NCBI RefSeq assembly: GCF_032116555.1
Contig: NZ_CP134951.1
Location: 62,001 to 126,000, forward strand
Reading direction: 5' to 3'
Length of the DNA: 64,000 nucleotides
DNA from: Halobaculum sp. XH14
Lineage (GTDB): Archaea; Halobacteriota; Halobacteria; Halobacteriales; Haloferacaceae
Position 1 is the first letter of the stretch. Each line of letters starts with the position of its first letter. Shown here piece by piece: positions 41,205 through 50,118 of this stretch. Under the pieces are notes generated by a model. The model made no database searches, was not told where the DNA came from, and was given only the letters and a program-made list of their open reading frames with translations. A program made the translations under genes and the position numbers.

Positions 41205-41585
41205 GGCGGCGCTTCACGTCCCTCCGACAAAGGTGTTTGTATTTGACGTACGTCCGATTTCCATGGATCGGCCGATACTGCCGTCTCCCGTGAGTCTCCT
41301 CGGGACTCGTCGAAAATGATTCTCTCTTATCACCCGAAAAGACACGTTAAAGGGTCCCAATAGTGGATTTTCCAATATCGAACGTAACCGTTTCCATATC
41401 GAGAATCCGTGTGAACAAGGGGCACGCGACGCGTCGCTCCCCGAAGCGACGCCCCCGCGTGGAATCCGGGCCGTGGAGCGGGTCGTGGAACGTGAACGAC
41501 GGAGTGCAGGCCGTCACGGGAAACCGAGGCCGACGGGCCGTCGCCTCGCGGCCTCGGCGTCAGCCCCCACGTCGTCCCCGGCTCG
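41205..41585. other. Intergenic region with direct repeats upstream of IclR copy 2
   Basis: No gene is seen in 381 bases; the frames that cross it look like shadows. Two direct repeats of TTTCCA(A)TATCGA lie at 41369-41381 and 41391-41402, about 165-200 bases upstream of the IclR start, and TTTCCATGGATCGG lies nearer (41261-41274). Confidence 0.5.
41369..41402. promoter_or_regulatory. Direct repeats TTTCCA-(A)TATCGA, 22-base period
   Basis: Two copies with a start-to-start spacing of 22 bases, about two DNA turns, so a dimer or tetramer could bind one face. TTTCCATGGATCGG nearer the gene and TTTCCACACGATATGGAA before the thiolase operon are related half-sites. Binding is not shown. Confidence 0.35.
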
Positions 41586-42833
41586 TCACTCCCCGGCCAG
41601 GTCCGCGAAGGTGCCGGCGAGCACGCGCGTCACGGCCGCACAGTCCGCCCAGTCCGTCCACTCGCGGGGGTTGTGCGAGACGCCGTCGACCGAGGGTGCG
41701 AAAAGCAGCGCGGCGTCGGTGACGGTGGCGACGTGCATCGTGTCGTGGCCCGCGCCGGAGTGGAGGTCGAGGGTCCCGACGCCGGCGGCCTCGCCGGCGT
41801 CGTGGAGCGCCCCGCGGAGCCGTTCGTTCATCCCGACCGGGCGGCGGTCCCACTCGTGCTCGAACACGGTCGTCACCGGCCGCTCCGCCTCCAGTCGCGC
41901 GAGGCTCGCCCTCGTGGCCTCGATGACCGACCGGATGGCGTCGTAGGAGACGTCGCGCACGTCGACGGTCAGTTCGACCGATCCGGGGATGACGTTCGGC
42001 GCGTTGGGCGAGACCCCGAGTTTGCCGACCGTCGCGACGGTCGTCTCCGAGACGTCCGGCTCCGTCCCGGTCGCGCGCTCGACGTCGAGCACGAACTCGC
42101 TTGCGGCCGTCAGCGCGTCCGCCCGCTCGGCCATGGACGTGGAGCCGGCGTGGTCCGCCTCGCCCGCGATCTCGACGGCACAGCGCGAGAGGCCGACGAT
42201 GCTGGAGACGACCCCCGCGGGGACGCCGGCGTCGACGAGCCGTTCGGACTGCTCGACGTGGATCTCGATCCAGGCGTCCCAGCCCGCGGCGTCGACGGCC
42301 CCCTCGCCGCGGTAGCCGATGTCCGCGAGCGCGTCGCCCAGCGGGATGCCGTCGTCGTCCTCGATGGCGAGCGCCTCGTCGACGGTCAACTCGCCGGCCG
42401 CGACCCCGGAGCCGACGAGGCCGCCGCCGAAGCGCTGGCCCTCCTCCTCGGTGAACGAGACGACCTCGACGGGCCGCGCGGGTTCGACGCCGGCCTCCTG
42501 GAGGGTGCGGACCGCCTCCAGCGCGCCGTAGACGCCGAGCGGGCCGTCGAAGATGCCGCCTTCCGGGACCGAGTCGAGGTGACTCCCCGACGCGACGGGC
42601 GCAGCTTCGGGGTCCGCGCTCGGGGGACACCACCGCCCGACGACGGTGCCGACCGCGTCGACGCGGACCGTCAGGCCGGCGTCGCGCAGCCGTTCACAGA
42701 GGAACTCCCGCGCCCGGCGGTCCGGTTGTGTCCCCGTCAGTACCGTCCGTCCCCGACCGGCCGCCGACGGAACGGCCCCGAACTCGGCGTTCGCCTCGAG
42801 GTCGCTCCTGAGTCGCTGCTGGTTGACGTCCAT
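41586..42833 (-). CDS. M20-family amidohydrolase (N-carbamoyl-amino acid / allantoate type)
   Basis: This 415-residue zinc hydrolase is of the AtzC/N-carbamoylase/allantoate amidohydrolase branch of the M20 family. The first metal site is GSHLDSVPEGGIFDGPLGV and the second EEEGQRFGGGLVGSGV, followed by the dimerisation domain (HVEQSERLVDAGVPAGVVSSI) and the C-terminal HSGAGHDTMHVATVT. It is divergent from the dpp operon (190 bases), whose substrate it may cleave after uptake. The ATG used follows a TATA-like TAAAATAGG by about 33 bases; a GTG three codons upstream is about 24 bases from it and is the alternative. Confidence 0.88.
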   Translation of the reverse strand: MDVNQQRLRSDLEANAEFGAVPSAAGRGRTVLTGTQPDRRAREFLCERLRDAGLTVRVDAVGTVVGRWCPPSADPEAAPVASGSHLDSVPEGGIFDGPLGVYGALEAVRTLQEAGVEPARPVEVVSFTEEEGQRFGGGLVGSGVAAGELTVDEALAIEDDDGIPLGDALADIGYRGEGAVDAAGWDAWIEIHVEQSERLVDAGVPAGVVSSIVGLSRCAVEIAGEADHAGSTSMAERADALTAASEFVLDVERATGTEPDVSETTVATVGKLGVSPNAPNVIPGSVELTVDVRDVSYDAIRSVIEATRASLARLEAERPVTTVFEHEWDRRPVGMNERLRGALHDAGEAAGVGTLDLHSGAGHDTMHVATVTDAALLFAPSVDGVSHNPREWTDWADCAAVTRVLAGTFADLAGE

Positions 42834-42860
42834 GGCTGACACTGCCCGAGTCGTGGCTCA

Positions 42861-42870
42861 CCCTATTTTA
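42861..42870 (-). promoter_or_regulatory. TATA element of the M20 hydrolase gene
   Basis: TAAAATAGGG on the reverse strand is the clearest AT element in the divergent region on this side. Its distance leaves the choice between two close start codons open. Confidence 0.5.
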
Positions 42871-42993
42871 CTGTTTGCCAACGTGCGTGACTCGTGGCAC
42901 TTTGCCGCCGAGCGCGGGTGCCGGCGCACTCGGCCGGAACGGCGGGCCGCACCCGGTTTCCGGGCCGCGCGAGCCGGTGACGAACACAAATTT

Positions 42994-43011
42994 TATTAGT
43001 TATGAGTAATA
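42994..43011 (+). promoter_or_regulatory. Inverted repeat TATTA-N8-TAATA at the dpp promoter
   Basis: Five-base arms frame GTTATGAG just after the TATA-like AAATTTTATTA, about 15-30 bases before the ATG of the binding-protein gene. It may be an operator overlapping the promoter. Confidence 0.4.
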
Positions 43012-43023
43012 CTGACGCCGTGT

Positions 43024-44700
43024 ATGCAAGACCCTAGCAAGGGGACCGACTCCCCGGACAGCAACGCAACTCCGGCCCGGAGCGGGGCGGGCCGTCGCGC
43101 GTTCCTGAGCGCGGTCGGCGTGACGGGCGCGTCGGCGCTGGCCGGCTGTGCCGGCGGCGGCGACGGCTCCGGATCGGGCGGCACCGACGGCGACGCCGGC
43201 GGGACGGGCGGCGGTGGCGGCGACGAGACCGACACCCCCGCGTCGGGCGGCCCGCAGACGGGCGGGACGCTCCAGTGGGGCGGGGCGGTGCCGGTTCAGG
43301 GGCTCGACCCGCACATCGACACCTCGGCGGCGTCCAAGCGCGTGCTGGAGAACGTGTACGAGGAGCTGGTGAAACTGCAGGACGACTACTCCATCGAGCC
43401 GCACCTGGCAAGTTCGCTGGAGCAGTCCGAGGACAACACGCTGCTGTCGATGGAGCTGGAGGAGGGCGTCACGTTCCACGACGGCTCGGAGATGACCTCC
43501 GAGGACGTGCTGGCAACCTACGAGCGCGTCCAGAACGGCGACTTCCTGGCGACCGGCTTCTTCGAGTACGTCGAGGAGCTGCGCGCCCCGGACGACTACA
43601 CGTTCGAGATCCAGCTGACCCAGCCGTTCGCGCCGTTCATCGCGAAGATGGCGACCGCGGAACTGGCCATCATGCCCGCCGAGAACGCCTCGAAGGAGAT
43701 GGTCGAGGAGCCGATCGGCACGGGCCCGTATCAGTTCGAGAGCCGCGAGATCGAGACGTCGTTCACGATGTCGCGCTACGAGGACTACTGGAACGCCAGC
43801 GAGGAGAGCGGCCCGTTCATCGACGAGATCGTCAAGAGCGAGATCCCCGATCCGAGCGTCCGCCTCCAATCGTTCATGGCGGGCGAGTACGACTTCATCA
43901 ACGGCATCGCGCCCAAGGACGCCTCGCGCGTCCAGAACGACTCCAGCGTCCGCTTCGAGACGCAGTTCCCGAAGTCGCTCGTCTACCTCGGGCTGAACTG
44001 CGACCGGGAGCCGTTCGACGACAAGGACGCCCGCCTCGCGCTCGACTTTGCGGTCGACAAGGGGAAGGTCGCCGAGGCGGCGCTGTACGGCACCGGGCAG
44101 ACGACGGCCTCGCCCGCCGCGCCCGGCAGCCCGTACGTCCACCCGGACATCGGCCCGCGGCCGCGCGACCTCGACCGCGCCCAGGAGCACCTCGACGCCG
44201 CCGGCATGTCCGACGGCTTCTCGGCGACGTTCAAGATCCCGCAGTCGTACCCGACCCAGGTGCAGGGCGCGGAGGTCATCGCGGCCGACGCCGCGGAGGT
44301 CGGCATCGACCTCGAGATCCAGCAGATCACCTGGAGTTCGTGGCTCTCGGACGTGTACACGAACCGCGACTTCCAGGCGACGACGAGCTCCTACCTCGCG
44401 CTCTGGTACCCCGACGTGTCGTTCTACAAGTTCCTCCACCCCGACGGGGCGTTCTTCTTCACCGGCTGGAGTAACGACGAGTACAACTCGCTCGTCGAGG
44501 AGGCCCGCGCCATCTACGACGAGGCCGAGCGCGCGGACCTCTACCACCAGGCGACCGAGATCATGCACGAGGAGCGCGCCGGCCACCTGCTGCTCTGGTG
44601 GCAGCCGAGCCTCTACGCCGCCCAGCCCGCCTACAAGGGCGACATGGGCGCGCCGGACGGCTCCACGCTCCAGTTCCAGGACAACTGGCTCGACCGCTAA
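43024..44700 (+). CDS. Peptide/nickel-type ABC transporter substrate-binding lipoprotein (DppA/SBP family 5)
   Basis: This 558-residue lipoprotein has a twin-arginine signal (GAGRRAFLSAVGVTG then ALAGC). A Gly/Asp-rich linker to about residue 80 is followed by the SBP-family-5 fold starting GGTLQWGGAVPVQGLDPHIDT. Family blocks are EEGVTFHDGSEMTSEDVLATYE, GTGPYQFESRE and DARLALDFAVDKGKVAEAALYGTG. Ligands in this family include di/oligopeptides, opines, amino-acid derivatives and heme precursors. The M20 hydrolase beside it suggests an amide or ureido compound. It is the first gene of a four-gene operon. Confidence 0.92.
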   Translation: MQDPSKGTDSPDSNATPARSGAGRRAFLSAVGVTGASALAGCAGGGDGSGSGGTDGDAGGTGGGGGDETDTPASGGPQTGGTLQWGGAVPVQGLDPHIDTSAASKRVLENVYEELVKLQDDYSIEPHLASSLEQSEDNTLLSMELEEGVTFHDGSEMTSEDVLATYERVQNGDFLATGFFEYVEELRAPDDYTFEIQLTQPFAPFIAKMATAELAIMPAENASKEMVEEPIGTGPYQFESREIETSFTMSRYEDYWNASEESGPFIDEIVKSEIPDPSVRLQSFMAGEYDFINGIAPKDASRVQNDSSVRFETQFPKSLVYLGLNCDREPFDDKDARLALDFAVDKGKVAEAALYGTGQTTASPAAPGSPYVHPDIGPRPRDLDRAQEHLDAAGMSDGFSATFKIPQSYPTQVQGAEVIAADAAEVGIDLEIQQITWSSWLSDVYTNRDFQATTSSYLALWYPDVSFYKFLHPDGAFFFTGWSNDEYNSLVEEARAIYDEAERADLYHQATEIMHEERAGHLLLWWQPSLYAAQPAYKGDMGAPDGSTLQFQDNWLDR

Positions 44701-44715
44701 CCACCTCTCCCCTTC

Positions 44716-45675
44716 ATGTCGATGTATAACTACGTGTTCCGCCGCGTGGGGTTCATGGCGGTCACGCTGTTTTTCGTCACGCTGATCGCCTTCGCCGTCA
44801 CCACCATCCTGCCGGGCGACGTGGCGCTGCTCATCCTCGGGCCGAACGCCACCGAGGAGTCGCTGGAGGCGCTCCGATCGCAGATGGGGCTGAACCGGCC
44901 GCTGTACGTCCAGTACTTCGACTGGGTGTTCGGGTTACTGCAGGGTGACATGGGCCAGTCGCTCCGTTTTAGCGAGCCGGTCTCGGCGCTGGTCGCCGAG
45001 CGCCTGCCCCGGTCGCTCATGCTCGCCGTCTCGGCGACGTTCGTCGCGGTGGTGCTGTCGATCCCGCTCGGGGTCTACGCGGCCATCAACCAGAACGAGG
45101 CGCCCGACGTCTCGGCGTCGATGTTCGCGTTCGTCGGCATCTCGATGCCCATCTTCCTGTGGGGGCTGGTGTTCATCCTCGTGTTCGCGGTGTGGTTCAA
45201 CTTCTTCCCCACCGGCGGCTACGTCCCGCCGAGCGAGGACCCGATGGCCACGCTCTCACACCTCGTGCTCCCGGCCGGCGCGATGGGTTTCGCGCTCACC
45301 GCCTACATCATGCGGATGACCCGGTCGTCGATGCTGGAGGTGCTGAGCGAGGAGTACATCAACCTGGCCCGTGCCAAGGGGATGAGCCAGCGGGTCGTCG
45401 TGCTCCGCCACGCGCTGAAGAACGCGGTCATCCCGGTCATCACGGTCATCGCGTTCCAGTTCAGCTACGCGTTCGGCGGGGTCGTCGTCCTGGAGGAGGT
45501 GTTCTTCTGGCCCGGCATCGGTCGGCTGACGCTGACCGCAATCCAGAGCAGGGACATCCCGCTCATCCAGGGCTGTATCATCGTCGTCGCGCTGATATAC
45601 ATGTTCTCGAACTTCGCCGCCGACCTGCTGTACGCCTACTTCGACCCGCGGATCCGCTACGGGGGTGAGGAGTGA
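44716..45675 (+). CDS. DppB-type ABC transporter permease
   Basis: The 319-residue membrane protein has six helices and the DppB blocks LNRPLYVQYFDWVFGLLQGDMGQSL and EYINLARAKGMSQRVVVLRHALKNAVIPVIT (the EAA loop contacting the ATPase), ending in DPRIRYGGEE. It starts 15 bases after the binding-protein stop. Its stop shares bases with the next start (TGATG). Confidence 0.93.
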   Translation: MSMYNYVFRRVGFMAVTLFFVTLIAFAVTTILPGDVALLILGPNATEESLEALRSQMGLNRPLYVQYFDWVFGLLQGDMGQSLRFSEPVSALVAERLPRSLMLAVSATFVAVVLSIPLGVYAAINQNEAPDVSASMFAFVGISMPIFLWGLVFILVFAVWFNFFPTGGYVPPSEDPMATLSHLVLPAGAMGFALTAYIMRMTRSSMLEVLSEEYINLARAKGMSQRVVVLRHALKNAVIPVITVIAFQFSYAFGGVVVLEEVFFWPGIGRLTLTAIQSRDIPLIQGCIIVVALIYMFSNFAADLLYAYFDPRIRYGGEE

Positions 45676-46613
45676 TGGCGACAGAGCAGGAGGCACCGAC
45701 CGACCGTGGAATCGGCATCAGCGACGCGCGGCGCGAGCGGCTCGGCCGCTTCGCGCGCAAGTTCCGCCACAACACGAAGGCGATGCTCGGGCTGACCATC
45801 GTCGCGTCGCTCGTCCTCGTCGCGTTCTTCGCGCGGCCCATCGTCGTCGAGGGGATCACGGTCCAGCCGTTCTCGCTGGCGCCGTACCCCGTCGCCGAGA
45901 CGAACATCCCCGACCGGACGCAGGCGCCGTCGCTGGCGCACCCGTTCGGCACCGACGACCTCGGCCGCGACATCTTCAGCCGGGTCGTCGTGGGGAGCCG
46001 CATCTCGCTGTACGTCGGCTTCGGCGCCATCTCGGCCGCGCTCGTCGTCGGCGCCGTCCTCGGCGTCGTCGCCGGCTACGCGGGCGGGCTGACCGACGAG
46101 CTGCTGATGCGCGTGATGGACGCCGCCATGGCGTTCCCGCCGGTGCTGCTCGCGCTGACGCTGCTGGTGGTGCTCGGGCCGGAGTTGAGCAACGTCATCA
46201 TCGCGCTGGCGTTCGTCTACACGCCCTACATCGCCCGCGTCTCGCGGAGCGCGGCGCTCGCCGAACGGAACGAGTCCTACGTCGAGGCGGCGGTCGCGCG
46301 CGGGGAGAGCGACTCGCGCATCGTGTTCGCCGAGGTGTTCCCGAACTGCACCGCGCCGATGCTCGTCCAGGGGTCGCTGAACATCTCCTTCGCCATCCTG
46401 GCGGAGGCCAGCCTCTCGTTCCTGGGACTCGGGGCACAGCCGCCCCGGCCCTCCTGGGGGCTGATGATCAACACCGGCCGCGGGTTCATGGAGACCGCGC
46501 CGTGGATGCTGCTGTTCCCGGCGCTGGCCATCGGCATCGCCGTCGTCGGATTCAACATGCTGGGTGACGGGCTCCGCGACGTGCTCGACCCCAAGGTGGA
46601 GGCGATAGAATGA
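45675..46613 (+). CDS. DppC-type ABC transporter permease
   Basis: This 312-residue membrane protein has the DppC-typical N-terminal cytoplasmic segment (RRERLGRFARKFRHNTKAMLG) and HPFGTDDLGRDIFSRVVVGSRISL. The EAA loop AAVARGESDSRIVFAEVFPNC and the closing blocks LSFLGLGAQPPRPSWG and LGDGLRDVLDPK follow. The ATG at 45675 overlaps the upstream stop; a GTG one codon earlier is possible. It overlaps the ATPase gene by four bases. Confidence 0.93.
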   Translation: MATEQEAPTDRGIGISDARRERLGRFARKFRHNTKAMLGLTIVASLVLVAFFARPIVVEGITVQPFSLAPYPVAETNIPDRTQAPSLAHPFGTDDLGRDIFSRVVVGSRISLYVGFGAISAALVVGAVLGVVAGYAGGLTDELLMRVMDAAMAFPPVLLALTLLVVLGPELSNVIIALAFVYTPYIARVSRSAALAERNESYVEAAVARGESDSRIVFAEVFPNCTAPMLVQGSLNISFAILAEASLSFLGLGAQPPRPSWGLMINTGRGFMETAPWMLLFPALAIGIAVVGFNMLGDGLRDVLDPKVEAIE

Positions 46614-48742
46614 CCGAGTCACCGACCCGGTCCGACGGCCCGCTCCTCGACGTTCGAGACCTGCGGACGGAGTTCCGCACGGAGGAGGGACCCATCGTCG
46701 CCGCCGACGAGGTGTCGTTCAATCTCGACCGCAGGGAGACGATGGGGCTGGTCGGCGAGTCCGGCGCGGGCAAGTCGGTGACCGCGCGCTCGCTCATGCG
46801 GCTCATCGACGCGCCCGGCGATATCACGGGCGGCGAGGTCGTGTTCGACGGCGAGGACCTCCTCTCCTACACGGAGGCCGAGATGCGGGACGTGCGGGGC
46901 AACCGCATCGCGATGATCCCGCAGGACCCGATGTCCTCGCTCAACCCGGTGATGACCGTCGGCGAGCAGATCGCCGAAACCATCCGCCGCCACCAGGGCG
47001 CCTCGAAGAAGGCCGCCCGGGAGCAGGCGATCGAGGCGATGGACGAGGTCGGCATCCCGGACGCCGCCGAGCGCGTCGACGACTACCCGCACGAGTTCTC
47101 GGGCGGAATGCGCCAGCGCGTGCTCGTCGCCATCGGCTTCTCCTGCGAGCCCGACCTCATCATCGCCGACGAGCCGACGACCGCGCTCGACGTGACGACG
47201 CAGGCGAAGATCCTCGAACTGCTGAACGACATGCAGGAACGGGAGGGCACCGCGGTGCTGATGATCACCCACAACCTCGGCGTCGTCGCCCAGACGTGTG
47301 ACCACGTCGGCGTGATGTACGCCGGGAACCTCGTCGAGACGGCGCCGCTGATGGAGCTGTTCGACCGGCCGCGCCACCCGTACACGCGGGCGCTCATCGA
47401 CTCCATCCCGGAGGTCGAGACCGACTACGACGAGCTTCCGACCCTCGCGGGCTCGATGCCCGACCTGGGGGACCTGCCCGACGGCTGCAACTTCGCGCCG
47501 CGGTGTCCCCACGCCACCGAGGACTGCCGGGTCGGCGGCGACCCGCAACTGGATGGCGTGGCCGATGCCCCGTCGAAGGCGGCCTGCATCCACGCCGCGG
47601 ACCTCGACCTCTCGGAGAGCACGACGCCCGACGCGACCGGCGGCCGGGACGCGGTGGATCGGAGCGGGGAGCCGCTGTTCGAGGTCCGCGACCTGCGCAA
47701 GCACTTCGCGGCCGGCGACGGGATCCTCGGCAACCTCCACCTGTCACGGGACGGCGGCGGGCTGCCGACGCTCGAACGCCGGTCCGTGAAGGCCGTCGAC
47801 GGCATCAGCTTCGACGTCCACGCGGGCGAGACGGTCGGGCTGGTCGGCGAGTCCGGCTGCGGGAAATCGACGGTCGCGCGGACCGCGTTGCGGCTCATCG
47901 AGCCGACCGACGGCGAGGTGTACTTCGAGGGCCAGCCGGTCCACGACCTCGGCTCGACCGAGGTCAGGAGCCTGCGCCGCGAGATGCAGATGATCTTCCA
48001 GGACCCCGGGAGCTCGCTCAACCCGCGCAAGACCGTCGGCCGCATCGTCGGCCGCGCGATGGAGAAACACGACATCGCCACCGGCGAGGAGAAGCGCCGG
48101 CGCGTGCGGGAGCTGCTCGAGCGCGTCGGGCTCTCGGGCGAGGCCGCCTCGAAGTACCCCCACGAGTTCTCCGGCGGGCAGCAGCAGCGGGTCGCCATCG
48201 CCCACGCGCTGGCGGTCGAGCCGAAGCTGATCGTCTGTGACGAGCCGGTGTCCGCGCTCGACGTGAGCGTGCAGGCCCAGATCCTCAACCTGCTCTCGGA
48301 CCTCCAGGCCGAGCGGGGGCTGGCGTTCCTGTTCATCTCCCACAACATCGGCGTCGTTCGGCACATCTGCGACCGCGTCGCGGTGATGTACCTCGGCAAG
48401 ATCGCCGAGTTCGGCACGGTGGACCAGGTGTTCTCCGCACCGTTCCACCCCTACACCGAGAGCCTGCTCTCGGCGGTGCCAAACGCCGACCCGCACCGGC
48501 GGCCGGAACGCATCCTGCTGGAGGGGAGCGTCCCCTCGCCCATCGATCCGCCGTCGGGCTGTCCGTTCCAGACGCGCTGCCCGCGGAAGATCGGTGACGT
48601 CTGCGAGACCGACGTCCCCCCGCTGGAGGACGTCGGCGAGGGCCACCACATCTCGTGTCACCTCTCGATCGAGGAGATGAGCGAGCGCGAATCGTTCATC
48701 GCGGCCCCCGAACCGGACGCGGGCGCGGCCGAGTCCGACTGA
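46610..48742 (+). CDS. Fused DppD-DppF double ATPase
   Basis: This 710-residue protein carries two complete oligopeptide-type ABC ATPases in one chain. The first has Walker A GESGAGKS, signature FSGGMRQRV, Walker B LIIADEPTTALD and the C-terminal oligopeptide-binding Cys-rich tail CNFAPRCPHATEDCRV. The second has [29 protein letters not shown] and CPFQTRCPRKIGDVCET. An acidic linker of about 50 residues (STTPDATGGRDAVDRSG region) joins them. Fusion guarantees equal amounts of both ATPases. It energises the DppBC permease pair. Confidence 0.93.
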   Translation: MTESPTRSDGPLLDVRDLRTEFRTEEGPIVAADEVSFNLDRRETMGLVGESGAGKSVTARSLMRLIDAPGDITGGEVVFDGEDLLSYTEAEMRDVRGNRIAMIPQDPMSSLNPVMTVGEQIAETIRRHQGASKKAAREQAIEAMDEVGIPDAAERVDDYPHEFSGGMRQRVLVAIGFSCEPDLIIADEPTTALDVTTQAKILELLNDMQEREGTAVLMITHNLGVVAQTCDHVGVMYAGNLVETAPLMELFDRPRHPYTRALIDSIPEVETDYDELPTLAGSMPDLGDLPDGCNFAPRCPHATEDCRVGGDPQLDGVADAPSKAACIHAADLDLSESTTPDATGGRDAVDRSGEPLFEVRDLRKHFAAGDGILGNLHLSRDGGGLPTLERRSVKAVDGISFDVHAGETVGLVGESGCGKSTVARTALRLIEPTDGEVYFEGQPVHDLGSTEVRSLRREMQMIFQDPGSSLNPRKTVGRIVGRAMEKHDIATGEEKRRRVRELLERVGLSGEAASKYPHEFSGGQQQRVAIAHALAVEPKLIVCDEPVSALDVSVQAQILNLLSDLQAERGLAFLFISHNIGVVRHICDRVAVMYLGKIAEFGTVDQVFSAPFHPYTESLLSAVPNADPHRRPERILLEGSVPSPIDPPSGCPFQTRCPRKIGDVCETDVPPLEDVGEGHHISCHLSIEEMSERESFIAAPEPDAGAAESD

Positions 48743-49156
48743 CCCGCCGCCGGTGAACGGGGGCGGGGCGCGTCGCCACCCGAGGCGGCCGTCCGCTGTC
48801 GGCTGCCGCGCCGGACTCGACGACCGATCGGTCGAACGATCAGCGATCGGATGAATACGACGAACGTTCAAACGAATTGGCGTTTCGACGGGGGCGGGCG
48901 GCTATCGGTTCAAAGTACCCTGATTAGGCTCGAACCGTCCGGTATCCCCCTTTTGACGTGATCAATTCGGGACGACGTCGACCGACCAGAAAACTGGACC
49001 GACTTCACCAGATCCGACACGAGTGGGCGGTAGAGGTCACGTTTCCGCGATTCATCGAAGAAGGTTGGTCGATCCCCGTCGATGCTGATGTCGTCTCCAC
49101 GGAATAGTCCGGAGATGGACCGGTTCGAGTGACTCGTCCGAACCGACGCGGGGCGG
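48743..49156. other. Intergenic region after the dpp operon
   Basis: No gene is recognised in 414 bases. A perfect 14-base palindrome CGACCGATCGGTCG (48821-48834) lies about 80 bases past the ATPase stop, and AAACG-N6-CGTTT lies at 48870-48885. The part from 48850 to 48990 is noticeably lower in GC than the genes around it. Confidence 0.5.
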
Positions 49157-49648
49157 TCACCCGTCCGGGTTCGGGACGAGCGCCCCGCTCAGTCGATAGC
49201 AGACGACGTCGACGAGCCCGAACAGGAGGCCGACGGCCAGCCCGACGATGGCCCCGCCGGCCGCGCCGATCAGCAGCAGGAAGGCCGACGCCGCGACGTC
49301 GACCATCCCGTCGACCACCACGTTCACGGCCGCGATGACCAGCGCGATGCCGACGACGAACCCCATCCCGACCAGCGCGCCCCCGAGCGTCCCGCGCAAC
49401 AGGAGCCGTCCGGTCTCGCCCGCCTCGCTCCGCACGAGGCCGCCCTCCGCGAACACCCACCGTGTCGAGAGCCAGAGTAGCAGCCAGAGGTAGCCGAAGC
49501 CGGCGAGTCCGGGGAGGGTGCCGAACTGGGGCAGCACGTCCGCCAGCCCCCCGCTCGCGTGGCCGAGGATGAGCAGCGGGAGCGCGAAGGCGACGAGGTT
49601 GAACGTCGCCACGAGCCAGACTTCCGCCGGGTCGGCGGCCTCACCCAT
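49157..49648 (-). CDS. Hypothetical membrane protein, four helices
   Basis: The 163-residue protein has four predicted membrane helices (LVAFALPLLILGHASGG, AGFGYLWLLLWLSTRWVF, GMGFVVGIALVIAAVNVVV, and LLLIGAAGGAIVGLAVGLLF) and no recognisable catalytic motif. It overlaps the CopD-like gene by eight bases and probably acts with it. No family was recognised. Confidence 0.75.
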   Translation of the reverse strand: MGEAADPAEVWLVATFNLVAFALPLLILGHASGGLADVLPQFGTLPGLAGFGYLWLLLWLSTRWVFAEGGLVRSEAGETGRLLLRGTLGGALVGMGFVVGIALVIAAVNVVVDGMVDVAASAFLLLIGAAGGAIVGLAVGLLFGLVDVVCYRLSGALVPNPDG

Positions 49649-50075
49649 GGGCGAGCACCTCCGCGAGGACGACGACGGCCAGTAGCGACCACGTGGTTAC
49701 TAGATAGCTCCGTTCGAGCGTCGACCCGAACTCGGATTCTCGACGCAGGTCGGCCCCGGCCGGGACTCGGAGTACGAGCCCCGTCCGGAGGAACGACCCG
49801 AGGACGACGACGAGGACGACGAGCAGTTTCGTCGTCAGCAGGCCGCCCCAGCGGGTCGCCGGGCCGGGCGCGCCGAGGGCGCCGAGGTTGCCGACGCCGG
49901 TCGCCAGCAGCAGGGCGAGCACGGTCCAGAAGGCGCACTCGACCCGGCGCAGTTGCGCCCGGTCCGGTCTGGCCGGCGTCTGGAAGGCGTACCAGGTGAC
50001 CGCCGTCCCGCCGACGAGCGCGACCATCGACAGCAGGTGGACGGTCCTGACGGCGACGTGGAGGGCTGTTGCCAT
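49641..50075 (-). CDS. CopD-like four-helix membrane protein
   Basis: The 144-residue membrane protein has four helices: the first includes HVAVRTVHLLSMVALVGGTAVTWYAF, the second FWTVLALLLATGVGNL, and later TTKLLVVLVVVLGSFLRTGL and VTTWSLLAVVVLAEVLAHG. The His in the first helix and overall plan resemble the CopD/copper-resistance and related heme- or metal-associated small membrane proteins. The next gene overlaps it. Function uncertain. Confidence 0.7.
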   Translation of the reverse strand: MATALHVAVRTVHLLSMVALVGGTAVTWYAFQTPARPDRAQLRRVECAFWTVLALLLATGVGNLGALGAPGPATRWGGLLTTKLLVVLVVVLGSFLRTGLVLRVPAGADLRRESEFGSTLERSYLVTTWSLLAVVVLAEVLAHG

Positions 50076-50118
50076 CGGCGTCGGTTCTCGGCGGGGTGAC
50101 AAATAACGGGGTGGTCGC

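Noticed and set aside
41363-41722. Forward frame starting near the TTTCCA repeats
   Set aside because: It becomes arginine/proline-rich and enters the M20 gene antisense.
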